NCBI GenBank assembly: GCA_958295665.1
Contig: OY282558.1
Span: forward strand, 22,753,409-22,817,408
Length of the DNA: 64,000 nucleotides
Source: Tipula vernalis
Taxonomy: Eukaryota; Arthropoda; Insecta; Diptera; Tipulidae
Reading direction: 5' to 3'
Below, one piece after another: positions 24,591 through 37,984 of the stretch; position 1 is the first letter of the stretch; each line of letters begins with the position of its first letter. The position numbers were made by a program, and so were the translations under genes. The notes beneath the pieces are model-generated. The model searched no databases. It saw nothing but the letters and a program-made list of their open reading frames with translations, and was not told where the DNA came from.

Positions 24591-27500
24591 GACCCAATAA
24601 TACACCGGTTTTTGATATAAATAATAAACAGCTGCATTTCAAGTATTTAGTTTAAAGCTTTTATCAGTTGAAGCCAAGCGCTAATGGCAATTTTGAATAA
24701 AGTAAAACTATTTTTATAAAATTATGAAATTATGATATGTACACTTATCGATTTATGCTTCGGGCTTACTCTAAAAAATTGTAAAATCATTAATAAGACG
24801 GATGTAAAAATCGGTTAATTTCAACAATAGAGAACAACTCCCTAAAAAGCCATTTTATTATAAAACAAATTCTTATTAAACAATTTTTCTTAAAAGATCA
24901 CCTCTCGGCTCAGTAATGTCATTCCGACTTAGTACGATGAGAAGAAATTCCACCCTCTAAAATGGCCATATTTAACAGAAATTCAAATTTTTGAGTACTA
25001 AAGAAGTTCAAAGAATATTATTTTGGACAATGCAGTAAATCATTCAAAAGATATGCAGTAACTGTCAAATTTTTATTTCTGCCAGAAAACGCCACCATCT
25101 AACGGCAAACTTGAATTAAATATTTTATGCCCGAGGAACGAAACGATTCCGGAAAAACTATAGACGAGGAAATTGATGAAGCATGCGATGCTGTGTTTAT
25201 ATAGAACGTGCTCCTCCGAAAGGGAGTTTGGAAGCAATTAGCTGCATTAAAATAATTGGTTCTTAATTTAGATAATTATAAATTATTAAATCATTTTTCT
25301 GACTGTGAACGGTTTCTGGCAAAGCAAAAGGCTACTTCATGGCGGCCGACTTGACAGAATAATTCACTCAACTTATTATAGACGGAGAAAAAAAATAGGA
25401 CACATTGCCATAAATTATAGGAGCCCAGGCATTTGAGGCTTTATCATAAAAATCGTAAAATTGCATGTAACATATAGCAACAATTACCATTAATACAAAA
25501 ATGAGTATGTATTTGATCATTGTAAATACAAGATTTACCTTAACAAAAAGGAAAAATTACTATTGATTATAGGAAATACTTCTATATTATACAATTACTT
25601 TGTTTGTTATAAAGTAGTGATTCCTATATTGCACATACTACTATGCAAATAGTAAAGTCCGCCGTACACATGGTAGCATTTACTGAAATGGATAGCACCG
25701 CATGCTATAATTTGAGTACTATCTTACAGTAAATAAATCAGTAATTTTTTTCTCCGTGTACGCGATTCTCAAGTACGCTATGAAAAAATCTTATAGAAGG
25801 ATTTATTAAGACCTTTTACAGTAAGCAATTGGTTGACTTAAACCTTAAAGAAATTCTTCTATTTTTTGAAATCTTTTCCCGGAGGCAAGGCTTGTTAATG
25901 TTTGATGAAAAAACTAATGTTGATTGGACCCGATTCAATGTAAATCCTTCTCTTGTTTCTCATTTTTTCTTCTATCCTGCTTTTATTTCTACGAAAACTA
26001 TGTACGTGGTCGTTAAAATACAACAAAGTCGAATCTCAAAAAAACACTCATTATAAATAACCCGATTTAAACCTTTGAATTACAATCATTTAGATACCAA
26101 ATACTCCTACTTTTCATTAAATCCGTAGATCGAGCCGATCTTGAAATCTGAAATCAAATCAGTCTGGGCGATCTAAAATAAGAAGCACATTTCAGATCTG
26201 TCGATCAAAAATAATTATTTCTTTAATTAATACAATTATTTACCTTCGTCCTCATAACAATTATAATTTTCTTTCGTAATTTGAATAGAAAACAAATTCA
26301 GGCTTAGCATTAGCGGTTTGAGTAAAGTGAAGTGTGAGCTAATCGATTTGAGAAAACGTGATACTTTTGCACATCGAGAAATTCGATCTAATTACTCTAA
26401 AAAAAAAATAAGAAACAGTAATTAAAATTGATAAGATCGATCTGATTGGGAAAAATAAACAGATTTTAGTAAGCAGATCGATGAGATCGGAAATAAGAAA
26501 CACGGCTATTGAAAGCAACAACAAAAAGTTAACCAATATTTGTTTTAGGATAAAAAATTTAATCCGAGTTGTTTTTATTGGTTCTCGTTTCATGAAGCAT
26601 GATCTGGGTCAGATCAAACGTCAAAAAAATGCGGCTAATATTAGTATAATTTGGTAAAGATACAGATACGACGTTCTGACAGTTGAACGTCGTACAAATT
26701 GCATTAAACTGAAAATTGCTTTTTCAGGACATTGACGGTTTCACATATTCTTTAGAATTAATTAAAATTTGTATTCAGATGTTCTAAAATTTCATAAATT
26801 TCATTAAGCTTTATATTTTTGATGGTTCCAAATTTTATCTCATAGATCGTGTCGTGCTGGTATTTATGTTGACTTAGTTAAATTACAGATACTTTTACAA
26901 GATACATTTTAAAATCGCCTATTTTTCCCACTTCTTCCTGTAGAAGTTTAAAAAACCTATATCAGACAAAAAATGAATCAAAAGTCAAAGCGCTATTTGA
27001 GTTTTATTATTAATTAATACAAATTAAAACTACAAACATTATTTTGTGCAAAGAAAAACGTTTCAATCTAACATTATTAAAGCGAAAGAAATATTTATTT
27101 ACAAAATTGTGAAAAACAATTGAAAATTTGAATTTCATCCCCTTAAAATGCTTGATTCGACGATCTAGTAATATTATTGTAGAAAAATTCTTGCTTATAA
27201 CTTCTAAAATGCCTACATTAACACTGGAGAAAGATCATCCTAAAAGTTCAACACTGAAACTGATCAGACTATAGTCATGAAAAATGCTGCCAATCAAAAG
27301 ACAATCAACAGCTTTGGTAAATCAAGCAATATAAATTTAGACGCATTATTTCTACAACATTTCATTATACTGTAATGAATGTTCAATTAATTCAATTCGA
27401 TAAGGCGGGAAATTTCTTTTGCGTGAACGGTTTTTTAAAAATTTCTGTTATTCATTTTTGTTCTAAAGTTCTAAATTTTAAACCTACTAAAAGTAATAAG

Positions 27501-28705
27501 GTTTCAGAGGGGAATATTGGCATGTTTCCACAATTTGGTCGACATTGCTACCTATTATGTTATGACATAATTTATCAAGAAAACAATCTTCAAACCAAAT
27601 CCAAACCACATGGCCGAAGAATATTCCTGCCAATGTAAACATTTGATAATAAATAATATCATCTAAGACCATCCATTCTGATGGTGTGAAACATTTTTTT
27701 TTTTTCTCGAATTAAAGTCTATTCACGAACATCAATGCCGTATCGGTATCATATCGATTCAGTGTCAGTGGCAATGACACATATTCGTGAAATTCGAAAA
27801 ATGTAGTCTGCAACATCAACATTATGAAATATGCTACAAATACCGAACTGACACTGTAGGCTAAAATACATCAGACGAGTATAAAAGCTTCGATATAACT
27901 TTTGTTTATTTTGTTGTACGGTTGTAGAGTGAATTAAGGGAGAATAGGTGAAAGAAGGGTATAATTTGGAACAGAATTGTAAACAAGAGTCCGCTCCATT
28001 AAGTTTATTCTACAATCTTCTTGTATGCGATAAAAATATTGAACTAAATTTACTGGGCCCGAATATTTTCCACCTCTGTTATACCGAATGTTTTATAAAA
28101 GAATTTTGCATGGTTAGAAAATGTTGGGTTCTTGCAATAATTGCAAAAAAATGCTGGTTTTATCGTCAGCATTTCCGGGACAGACATTCATGCAGTAATG
28201 TGAATTAAAACCTACAAGTGGTTTTTGTTCAGGCTCTTCCTCGGTGTTTGATGCTTGCATTATTATACATTTGATTTTTCACATTTTAGTATATTCTAAC
28301 ACTCTTCTTCATAACTCGAGGCTTCGAGGTTTCAAAAGTGGCAACTGACCGTTGAAGCAAAACAGCGAAGACTCTTCGGGTCTTATCTTTATATATGATG
28401 ATTTATTGCTTCTAATGAGTTATGATAGAAATTACTGTGGGTTTCTTTCTTTGTAGCAGTCGTTCCGTCAATTTGCAACTTGTGAAGAAATTGTCCTTGG
28501 TTATGCATTGTAGGCATTATTCGGCACATACCTATAATATTTGAATATAACATTTTTCAGGTTTCCATGAAATATATTGGCGGGATGAACGTCACTCTCG
28601 AGTTAGTACCAGCTGCGATCGTATGAAAACCCTAACATGTTTCCATAAAAGTGCTACTTTATCGGTATTCAAACATGCTTCAATCTAAGCTGTGTCATTG
28701 TAGCC

Positions 28706-29390
28706 CTATATTAAACTGACGGTTGTCTCTACTATAAATTTCACCCTAATTCTTATGAGAACGGGTGAAATCAAAAAACCAAGGTTATAATAGATTTCGA
28801 TTGAGTTCGTCTCGTCCCAATCTGTGAATTTTGCTTCAAGTAAACTGTAGTACCCAAGGGCTTCTCGGTTCATCTCAGCGGCAATGATTTTTACCAACTA
28901 TTGGTGCCAAAAAAATGCTTAGGATTTTATTTTGAAATGTAGCTTTCTTTAAATGTATTCTCAAACAACGCAATTTGACTGTTTTTTTACATACAAAATG
29001 TTTCGAAAAATTTTGGACACCAGCATTTCTGAAAAATCAGCCCTATCCAATGTACCAACGGACCAATGCCTGGGTCAGCCTGACCCTTGTTCAACGACAA
29101 AAGGTTAATTAAGGTTAGAAGCAGGATCGGAGGAAAAATATCCACATTAATTGACGTCAAGCTATTTACAATGACTTCAATTTTAAGGTTTGGTTGAGAA
29201 ACTCTCAATAAATGCTTTTAAAGAAACGTGAAGTCCAAACGCTCTCAAATTCGTTGATAGTACTCGTGGCCGTGCCATATATCCAACGCAATTAGTTGGG
29301 CTTCTTCCTCTTTGTGCATACATTGATTCCACACCTCAGTCATGTAAACTAGAAGATCTTCACAAAATCGTACTTCTTTAAAAAATGAAA
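28706..29390 (-). pseudogene. Possible relic of a protein-coding sequence, family unknown
   Basis: Reading the minus strand, several stretches look more protein-like than the surrounding intron: KEVRFCEDLLVYMTEVWNQC with HKEEEAQLIALDIWHGHEYY (about 29367-29230), LLSLNKGQADPGIGPLVHWI (29110-29040) and AAEMNREALGYYSLLEAKFT then DWDETNSIEIYY (28887-28780). Stops and a frame change separate them. I cannot assign a family. It may be a decayed transposon or retrogene, or chance. Confidence 0.25.
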
Positions 29391-31848
29391 ACTATGAAGT
29401 AATATCACTGACACTTAAATAAATACACAGAATTGAGCGGACACAGCGCTGAGGTGTGTTCATTTCTAGTCCATTCTTTAAAAGAATACTTTAAAGCGTC
29501 AAACAATAATTTAAACGACACAGAAACAACCTAGACGTGAAATACAGGTAAACTTTTCTAGGTAAGCCGACCACACCATACCTGAGAAAAATGATCGGTT
29601 TGAGAGGTAGTTACGTTAAAGAGGGAATATTTTGAGAAAATTTTCTTTTTCTAGAGAGGCGCTCCTTCGAGGAGGGATTTAGTATATTTTAGTGACCTCT
29701 TCGAATAGACCCCCTCTTTATTAGATGATTTTATAAACCCTATAATTGAGGAAGCTCAACACTTAACGGACGAGACAGATTTACGGTTTTTGCTTGCCAA
29801 CTTCCTAAGACAGAGGGCAGTATTTTATCATTCTATTGTAAGCATTACCGTTAACTTCATACCATTCACAAAGGATACGTAACATTTATAGTTATGTCGA
29901 ATGTAACGTAGTACATTTCTTAAGGAAACAAACATTTGTTTGTGAATTTAGTTTATATCCCCAAGATGGCACTTTCTAACAGGATACTTATTAGGTAATA
30001 AACACTTATTTGCAAGTTCTCATACATGTTAAGTGCAACATCTATCATAAATTCAGTACATAATTAAGATATTAAAATAAAATTACGAGAGATTTCTATC
30101 CGGTAGGGAATGTTTCAAGCATGATTATGCAATTACAATTATGTATATGAAAATTTAAAGTAGCCAAGTCATTTAAATCCATCCATTACAACGATTTTCC
30201 ATTATAACAAACATTTTATCAAGCTATGAGTATACAAATTTATGATTAGTTTACACAAAAACTTTGTAACGTTTTTTTTTTTCTAAATTTGCCTAATTTA
30301 AAAACCAGAAATACAACATCATAATTTATAAACATAACAGCTTTATACTAAACAGATTTAAGCTTTTGTGTTTTGTATTTTTAAATAAAATGAGCACATT
30401 TCCCAAAATGATACCAATCCAATGCCATCCATAGTATATAAACATATTGCTATACTAATAAATAGTATCCATCAATTAAGGCCAAATTAGTACAACCAAA
30501 ATACTATATCATATAGAGACTTTATATGTTGACATTCAAATGAATACACAAAATACCTTCGCTTAAATTAAGATGACAGTCGATTAATGTATGTATACAG
30601 TATACATATCTAAAGATTGCATGTTCGATTTAAACGTTCGTGGTTTTATCTAATTGCTAGAATCAGTAAACACACAAAATTTAAATGGTTGAATAAATAA
30701 ACATTACATGATGAATATTGTTGGTGAAGGTGGCGGCTACGGCTGCCACACCCCAAATCCCAATCAAACAAACAACAAACTGTTAAGAAATTTAATTATA
30801 ATTAATTGCCATTAATTTGTTGTCTTTTTTTACTAATACAAACACTAGTGTAATGTGAGGAAATTTAAAACGTTTAAGATTTTTACCTGTATTTGTGTAT
30901 GTCGGTCACTTGATGTATTGTTGTTAATTATCGCTTGTCTATTAGCATAGTTGGGGTATAATTAGTTGGATATTTTTTTACGTTAACTTTAAATTAAAAT
31001 TGCGTGATTATACATGTTATGTTTGCTTTATCGTTTTTTAGTCTTTAATTTGCTATATGTACACAAATATAGAAAGATTTTAAAAAATAATATGAGAAAT
31101 TTCCGGTTTTCTTAAACCTAAAATTTTTATTTTGCCTAATTTAATATGATTTGATCTGCAAATAAAAATTAGATAAATACATTTACATGTTGGCTTCCGT
31201 TGAAAAATAATAAAATGTCTGAGAAAAGGTAAGAACTCTTTCTGTTGAATTGCTTTAGTTGAAATTGCAATCGGAATTATTTTTATTAACTGAAGATTCG
31301 GTGCAAGTGTACTGTATGTACTATAAACTAAATATAATATTACTACATTATCCAATAAGTACATTTGTTTAGAGTAGTCAATTCAAGTGTAGATTTCTTC
31401 GAGATATCATTCTAGTGTAGAGTTCTTCGACATTATCGAGATCCCAATTATATATTGCAATTCAACAAAAAATAAAAATCTCATAATACCCACGCTGTAC
31501 TACAAAACATAAAAAAGTTTCACAAATTTACTCAACTATATCGACGAAATACTTAAAATAGTCAACAATAAAATTTCCAAATACTACCCACCCACTTGTT
31601 GGAAACCGCTCACTGAACATAAAAAAAAAAAATCAAATAAAATCAAAACTCTTTGCGCATTAATTGCCTCTAATACAGTAAAACAATAAAATGATGACGA
31701 GTTGACGCGATATTCGATACATAAGATGCATAAAGAAATTATAACGGTTTATGTAAATTATCTACACTTGCCTCTCTCTAAACTTAGTTAAATTATGAAC
31801 AATAAAATTTAACAATTAATTAAATTTTCTAATTTTCCCTATTTACAG

Positions 31849-31910
31849 ATGAAAGAGATGCCATACAAAAGAAAACTTTCACAAAATGGGTTAATAAACA
31901 TTTGAAAAAG
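31849..31910 (+). CDS. shot: shot exon: start of CH1 domain
   Basis: A 62-nt exon between TTTACAG and GTATGT. It encodes ERDAIQKKTFTKWVNKHLKK, the first helix of the CH1 domain and nearly invariant in plakin-family actin-binding domains. It completes the phase-1 codon of exon 1 and ends in phase 0. It sits between a 9.7-kb and a 6-kb intron, and the family-specific motif leaves little doubt. Confidence 0.95.
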
Positions 31911-34900
31911 GTATGTATGCGGTTAATTTTTATCACTAAAAATGTTATGTTGTGTGTTTATGATTTTATGTTGCTGAGCTTTGTTATGTTGCGCGATGAA
32001 AATCTTTATACTTAATATTATGAATGAAAAGTGAATTTTTAATTTTATTTTTTATTGATTTGGTTGGCTGTTGCATGTTTTTATAAATGTGATTTGTAGT
32101 TGATAAAATAACATTTATAGTAAAGGGTTTTCCATTTTCAATGTCCGGATTTTAAAATTGAATAAAAAACAAACGGGATCGACAGATTCACAGTTCAATA
32201 TCGGAAAGAAATTATTCAGCGCTATTACGGAAATTCGCGTTTCTTACGTATCGCTCATTAAGCGAAAGTTTTGGCCGCTATGGGGTGAAAACAATATATG
32301 GATTTTGACTATGAGAAAATTGCTTATGGGTTGGTGGTATCATTAGGTTGACACCTTAAGGCTTTTTTCTGTGGGGTTATGTCAATTCATTCTTCTATGC
32401 CAACACGCCAAGATCGATTCCGGAGCTAACTCAACATAAGACGCGAAATGGTCGACCAAACGAATAAGCACCTCTCAACAAAACCGTTCACTATAACAAA
32501 AATATTATTGTAGAAGTTCCAGTCCGTTTTTTTTTATTCAATTTTAAAATCCAATCCGGATATTGCAAAAGGAAACCTCTGTATATAGTCTGGAGAGTAC
32601 AATGAATGAAGAACGGCAGCTTGCACAAGCTTTTGATTTATGTAATATAAACAACATGTTACTCGTGCACTGTATTCTTCACACTATGAAATTTAATATT
32701 TTTTAGTACTTAAGGTAGTCGAAAATAACATAACAGTCACTCTGTAATATACACCATTTGATACGAATAACGTGCTTTGATTTTTAAAAGCTTTTAAGTT
32801 GATTTTTGTGTCGTTTAATTTCTGTTTTAGTTTATTTCTTGTACGTAAGTACATACTTTTAAAAACTATGTATAAGCAAATAACACTCGATATACACAAC
32901 AATCAAGCAAGTATGGCAAATTCAACTATTTGTTATAAATTACTGGTTACAAAATCTCCTACTGAATCGCAAGTAGCTGAGGTTATTTAGTTACGGCAAT
33001 TTTAGTTGTGAATGAAATAGTTGAAGTCGTCGTTTTGTTAATAGTAAGATTTTGTATTTTAATGTAAATATTAATTCATGCTGCGTTCGTGTTTCTTATT
33101 TTTAAATTGAGAAGAGGTAATAGCGAAATTTTGCAACGTGAGCACAATTGTTGGGGTATAAATTTTAAATTAGCTTATACCATGGTCGGCGTGTTAATTT
33201 TCATCAACCTCAACTGTGGACGAACTCAATGGTGAATCTTTAGCAATTATTTTTGATATTTGATTTGACATTGCTGGACGTCCCCCTCGTTAAATTGTAC
33301 CTACTTACAGCTCTCTGTCTAAAATGGATTATAGTTGAGACTATACTCGTTTTGTTGCCTTGAATGAATATAAAAAAATGAAAACAACAGAAATTAAATT
33401 AATTTAAAATCTTTATAATGAGTCATCAGCATTGTGCATACACTGAATTATGTAATATTTAGGCGGCGGCAAATTTACTAACGAAATCTTGGAATTTCAG
33501 CAGTTTATTAGAACTAGACATCATGCTTGTAATCATTTCTAAAATATTTAAAACATTCAGAATCCCTGTATTTGAACTGAACCTCGGCTGACGTTAAATA
33601 AGCAAATTCCTTGGATCTTAAACGTATAGAGTTTAATAATAATGAGATGACCTTTTGTATTTTATACTGATTTAAAAATAAATTAATTAAATTTTTACTG
33701 CTGGCTGCTGCTACATTAATATCAGATATAATTAAAAGATTTGATGTACGTTAAATCTGTTAAATAAACGCAAATTATTTATGTCGCGACTTTTTTTTTA
33801 CTCTTATTCGTTACAAATGCATAACAAGAAACATATTTTCCGGGTTAAGCTGGTATGATTTTATGTCTTAACACATTATTCTTTGTATTATATGAGTTTA
33901 TGAATAAATCAAGTTACAGAAATAAATCAGTTATTCTGCGCTGTTAACCCTATGTTGGTGATGGATGCGAGCAATTTCAAATTACCAAGGCTACACAATA
34001 AGCTTATACCAATGAATAAAGGTATCAACAAGAAAGCCTTAAAAATTTGCTTCCCAAATTTTAGAATTATTTATTCGAAATTTCCATGCAAAGGGTTAAT
34101 GTTTGTCACAATAATCTCCTTCCATAGAAAATATTTCTCGAATAGTTTTCACCTTATAAATGGAATAGTTATGTTATTTTTCTTATATAACTATTAAAGT
34201 AGTTTGTACTAGTTTTGCAAACCAAGCTATAAAACTATATGTTAAATCACGAGTAAATAAATTTAGAATTGTTTATGATGGTGCTGAAATTAACAGGCCG
34301 CGAGCCGCCAACATTTCTAATGCGTTTCATATTTCTCCGTGAATTGGATATAATCCAATAATAATTTTATTGATCTGTGAGACGCATTGAGTCGAAATAT
34401 TTGGTAACACGAAAGAAACAAGCAGAAGACACTGTAAAATTAGACACAACTTAGATTATATAGAGAAAACGGGTAAACATAGTTTTGAAGAGACTTGTTT
34501 TATGAAAATCTAAATTTAGATTAGAGCACAAAACATTACTTACTATTTAACCGTTAAAAATGATTAAAAATGCAAAAAGACTATGAACAGTGGTTTGGAT
34601 TCTTCGTCGTCGTTGTCTTACGTTTTGCCTTAAAGATTTTTTTATTTTGTTTTAACATTTAACTGATGGATTAGTGTCGCATATATTCATAAATAATTTC
34701 CCAACCACAGGAATTTATTTTTATTTTTACTTTGTTATAAGATTTAATTAAATTATAAACGGTTAAGTGTGTATGTTTAAGTTTATTATACACGGGTATA
34801 TTATATTTCGTGTATCACACTTTCCCGGTACAAACCAAAATACGAATAAAACGTCATCCGCCAATCACCTTGAATATGTACACTCTCTAGATCCAAAAAT

Positions 34901-37900
34901 CGATTGAATAAAGATAATATTTTATAAATTGCTATTTGTGCTCATGTCGTTGACCTTATTATAGTTTTAAAAGTTCAGAACAACAAAATAGTTTGATCGC
35001 TTTAAGATTTAAGATTCATTGTTATGTTACGTTGTTGATGTTCAAATAGATTTTCCTCGCGGTATGATTTATGTGTAAGGCTTTTTTGTGTAAGTACATA
35101 CATATATTATATATGCCACAAAGTTTAGAAGGCGATGCGGAGAAGTAGGTATACTTGTAGAAAATATAGACTAGATAATTGCATGAATTAAGAAATTGAA
35201 TAATAAAACAATTTTGTTTTATTTTATACAAAATATTCGAGAGATAACATTTTCTCACGCCATAATTTTTCGATCGTTGGTTTATAAACAACGTAAACTG
35301 CAATAAAAGTAAAAACTGAAAAACTATTACATTATTATATACTTATATGAAATGGTGAGCAAAAAAGTATGTACAAGTAAAAAGGTTAAATGTTGTGAAA
35401 AGGCAAATTTAGGTCTTAATATTCATTCTTAACTAATTGCTATGGAATGTCAAGAATTGATCTAATCTTTGCGTTGTTAATTAATTATACGGATGGATGA
35501 TAAATCGGAAAATTGAATTATTTTCTAATAATAGATATCAGAGTAGTCAAAATATAAATATAGAAGTACGTCTAAGAATCAAACCCTTTCATAATTAGTG
35601 ACATTGCAAAATATGAAGTCGAAGTTAAAGTGTGATGAGATTTGGACAATATAAAATGAGTCATTGTTTTTGTTATATTTCAATGAACGTCTAAAAATAA
35701 TTCTGGCTGTCATATTTAAAACGATTTCACATTATATTTTGTTTATATTTCAAAAATTTTTAGATTTTCTGGGTTTCTAAATAAGTATGTAAACAAACAA
35801 AATTTAATTATTTAAACTAAACGTTTAGCAAGTTTAAAAGGCAACTGGTAAATTAGGATAAACCTATGATAGCGGACAATAAGTAGGACATCAGGGTTTT
35901 ATTAAGAGAACACTAAGTCCAGTTTAGTTTGCACGCAATATAATACATCAGTTTCAATTTCACTGGTTCTTGTTCGCATAATGCATAACGAACATTGATA
36001 GTGTGGACGATTTACTGTAACTATATTAACCCAAGTGTCGATTTTCGATAAACTTATTGCACCTTTTATTTGATGATTTACACAAGATTTAGAATCGGCG
36101 TCACTTAATTCATTTATTTAGAAGTTCGAATTATCACCATGCTTACGCTTTTTAATTATACATAATTGAATCTACATATTTTGCATTTATTTATTATTTC
36201 TAAGCTTATTTTATTTATACATAGTTTTTTTTTTAAATGCATCTGATACATAATAAATAGTTCTGTGTATACATATTTATATAATAAATAAAATATAAAC
36301 TAATTTAAAACTATTTTCTCTATTTTTACGTCTCTATTTCATGCTTGAATTCCTAACAAAATTTAATTAACAAAACTAAATACATATTAAAATTCGCTGC
36401 ATAGCATTGGAAATATGTAAAGGTATAACATTTATTTATACATAATAAAAAAAACAAACTATTATTCATATTATTCTTATTATTGTTACTTTTACATTGT
36501 TGTAAAATTATATCATGTGATCGGTAATAAAAGTGTATAGTTTAAGTTTTAAGAGGAAATTTACTAAAATTTCGTCCATATATGGGACATTGTAAAATAA
36601 TTTTTTGATATTTTTATAAATTCCAACGTTGTTTTCAAATCCACCTTGCCCAATTTTTACATGGTATTGCTATATATATATGTTGAGTATTTTTAATGGC
36701 TCTAATCCACCCACTCATTTCTAATATGAGGTAATTATAGTCATTCTAATGTTTTTTAATATCACGTTCTCTTAATTCACGAATTTATGCTAATTGTCTG
36801 TAATGATATTTTGTGTTATGATCACAGTAAAAATTGTTGTGGTAAATAATGGAATTATTTTGTTTCCATTTTAAAATATACGGCATTCGCCCCTAATTAG
36901 ATTAGACGCTACAGATGTTAATTTTTTGTTTACTAAAACATAATTAACGCACGTGTTGATCAACACGTTTAACTCATTTTTCACGCTGACAATTTTTTGA
37001 TTCTACAGTTTTGAACATTTTGCTAACAAATTATGTAGAACTTTTGCTTTCAGAATTTATAAAACGAAGGACCGTATTATTGGAAAATTTCTACTTAGGG
37101 GGGTCCAGCATATGTTTATTTGTCAAATTTTTTGCAATTTGATCTGATCTTAATCACTATGGGTCAAGAAATATGACTTTTGTGTTTAGTTTTTAAGAGT
37201 AATTTTGCAAATTTTCTTACTTTACATTTATTTAATGTCAAATTATCAGCTCCCTTAAAATTTTTTAAAGTTTCAGCAATAAGTTGTACGTAGTCACCAA
37301 CCGTACTGGTTTCGTTTAAACCGCTTAACGTTATGTTAAGAGAGTTTTGCAGATTTTTATTGTCGAGCATACACTTTTTTTTAAATAGATAATAGACACG
37401 ATGTGTAAGCCAGTCACTTAGCTTGCAGCTAATTTACCTAATCAACCATTGCAAACTTTCATGTCTACCTTCTTCATAAATACTTGCATTCGCAGTCCCA
37501 CGTTTGTTCTAATAATACAAATGTCACCTCTAATAAAATCGATAGTTATTTATCAAAACAAAACAAGTTCTTACCTCTAATTTTTTAGCCAATCAGAAAG
37601 CTATAAACTATACATAGTCATTGTCTTGTCATCAGCGAGGATAATAAATGGCATTATTTAAATTGACATAAATCATGTAGGTGACTGCAAACTATTATGG
37701 TATAGTATATGAAAAAACGAAAAATTATTTAAAATTTTTTGTTAATTAAAAAAATTGTTCAATTCAAATTTTTCTCAATTCTTTTCAAACAAGTCTCTAC
37801 AAGCGCGCGACTACACACTTTTAGTTTTAACGGCATGTGATTAGATTACAACAAAGTTACAAGAACATTTTTGGTTACGGTTAACTTTCATTTCCATATA

Positions 37901-37924
37901 CAAAACAAACCTTTAATATTTCAG
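31911..37924 (+). other. shot intron in CH1 (about 6 kb)
   Basis: It starts GTATGT and ends TTTCAG. Apart from the Tc1/mariner-type relic at 32.1-32.6 kb it is AT-rich and without coding signal. If the 60-nt cassette is skipped, the intron extends to 38554. Confidence 0.75.
32123..32581. mobile_element. Tc1/mariner-type transposon relic with inverted repeats of about 55 bp
   Basis: The left arm (32123-32181) has TTTTAAAATTGAATAAAAAA. The right arm (32521-32581) has the inverse, TTTTTTATTCAATTTTAAAA, plus a shared TCCGGAT and GGTTTCC outer end. TA dinucleotides flank both ends (32121-32122 and 32582-32583). Inside, 32366-32449 translates as FLWGYVNSFFYANTPRSIPE followed by LTQHKTRN, which resembles the C-terminal part of insect Tc1/mariner-type DDE transposases. 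The element is too short to be autonomous. Confidence 0.7.
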
Positions 37925-37984
37925 ACTTATACTCTGCTACATGTGTGTGTTGTCATCAATGGAGTCTCTTGTTGTACTCCTGCT
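37925..37984 (+). CDS. shot: shot candidate cassette exon (20 residues) inside CH1
   Basis: A 60-nt open segment lies between a TATTTCAG acceptor and a perfect GTAAGT donor. It is phase 0 on both sides and encodes 20 residues beginning TYTLLHVCVV and ending SCCTPA. Included, it inserts these between ..NKHLKK and [12 protein letters not shown] in CH1; skipped, the canonical CH1 is restored. It is hydrophobic and cysteine-rich, unlike the surrounding CH fold. Plectin is known to carry short alternatively spliced exons in its actin-binding domain, so a cassette here is plausible. I infer alternative use; no transcript evidence is available. Confidence 0.6.

Larger units (their letters stand above)
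22116..31848 (+). other. shot intron 1 (about 9.7 kb)
   Basis: It starts GTAAGT and ends TTTACAG. It holds the mariner relic (23.9-24.6 kb), a stretch rich in GATCGAT/GATCT words at about 26120-26500, a foldback-like pair of ATTCACGAA/TTCGTGAA words at about 27720-27810 and a possible minus-strand relic (28.7-29.4 kb). A small GC-rich island lies at 30708-30780. No other exon could be supported. Confidence 0.75.
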
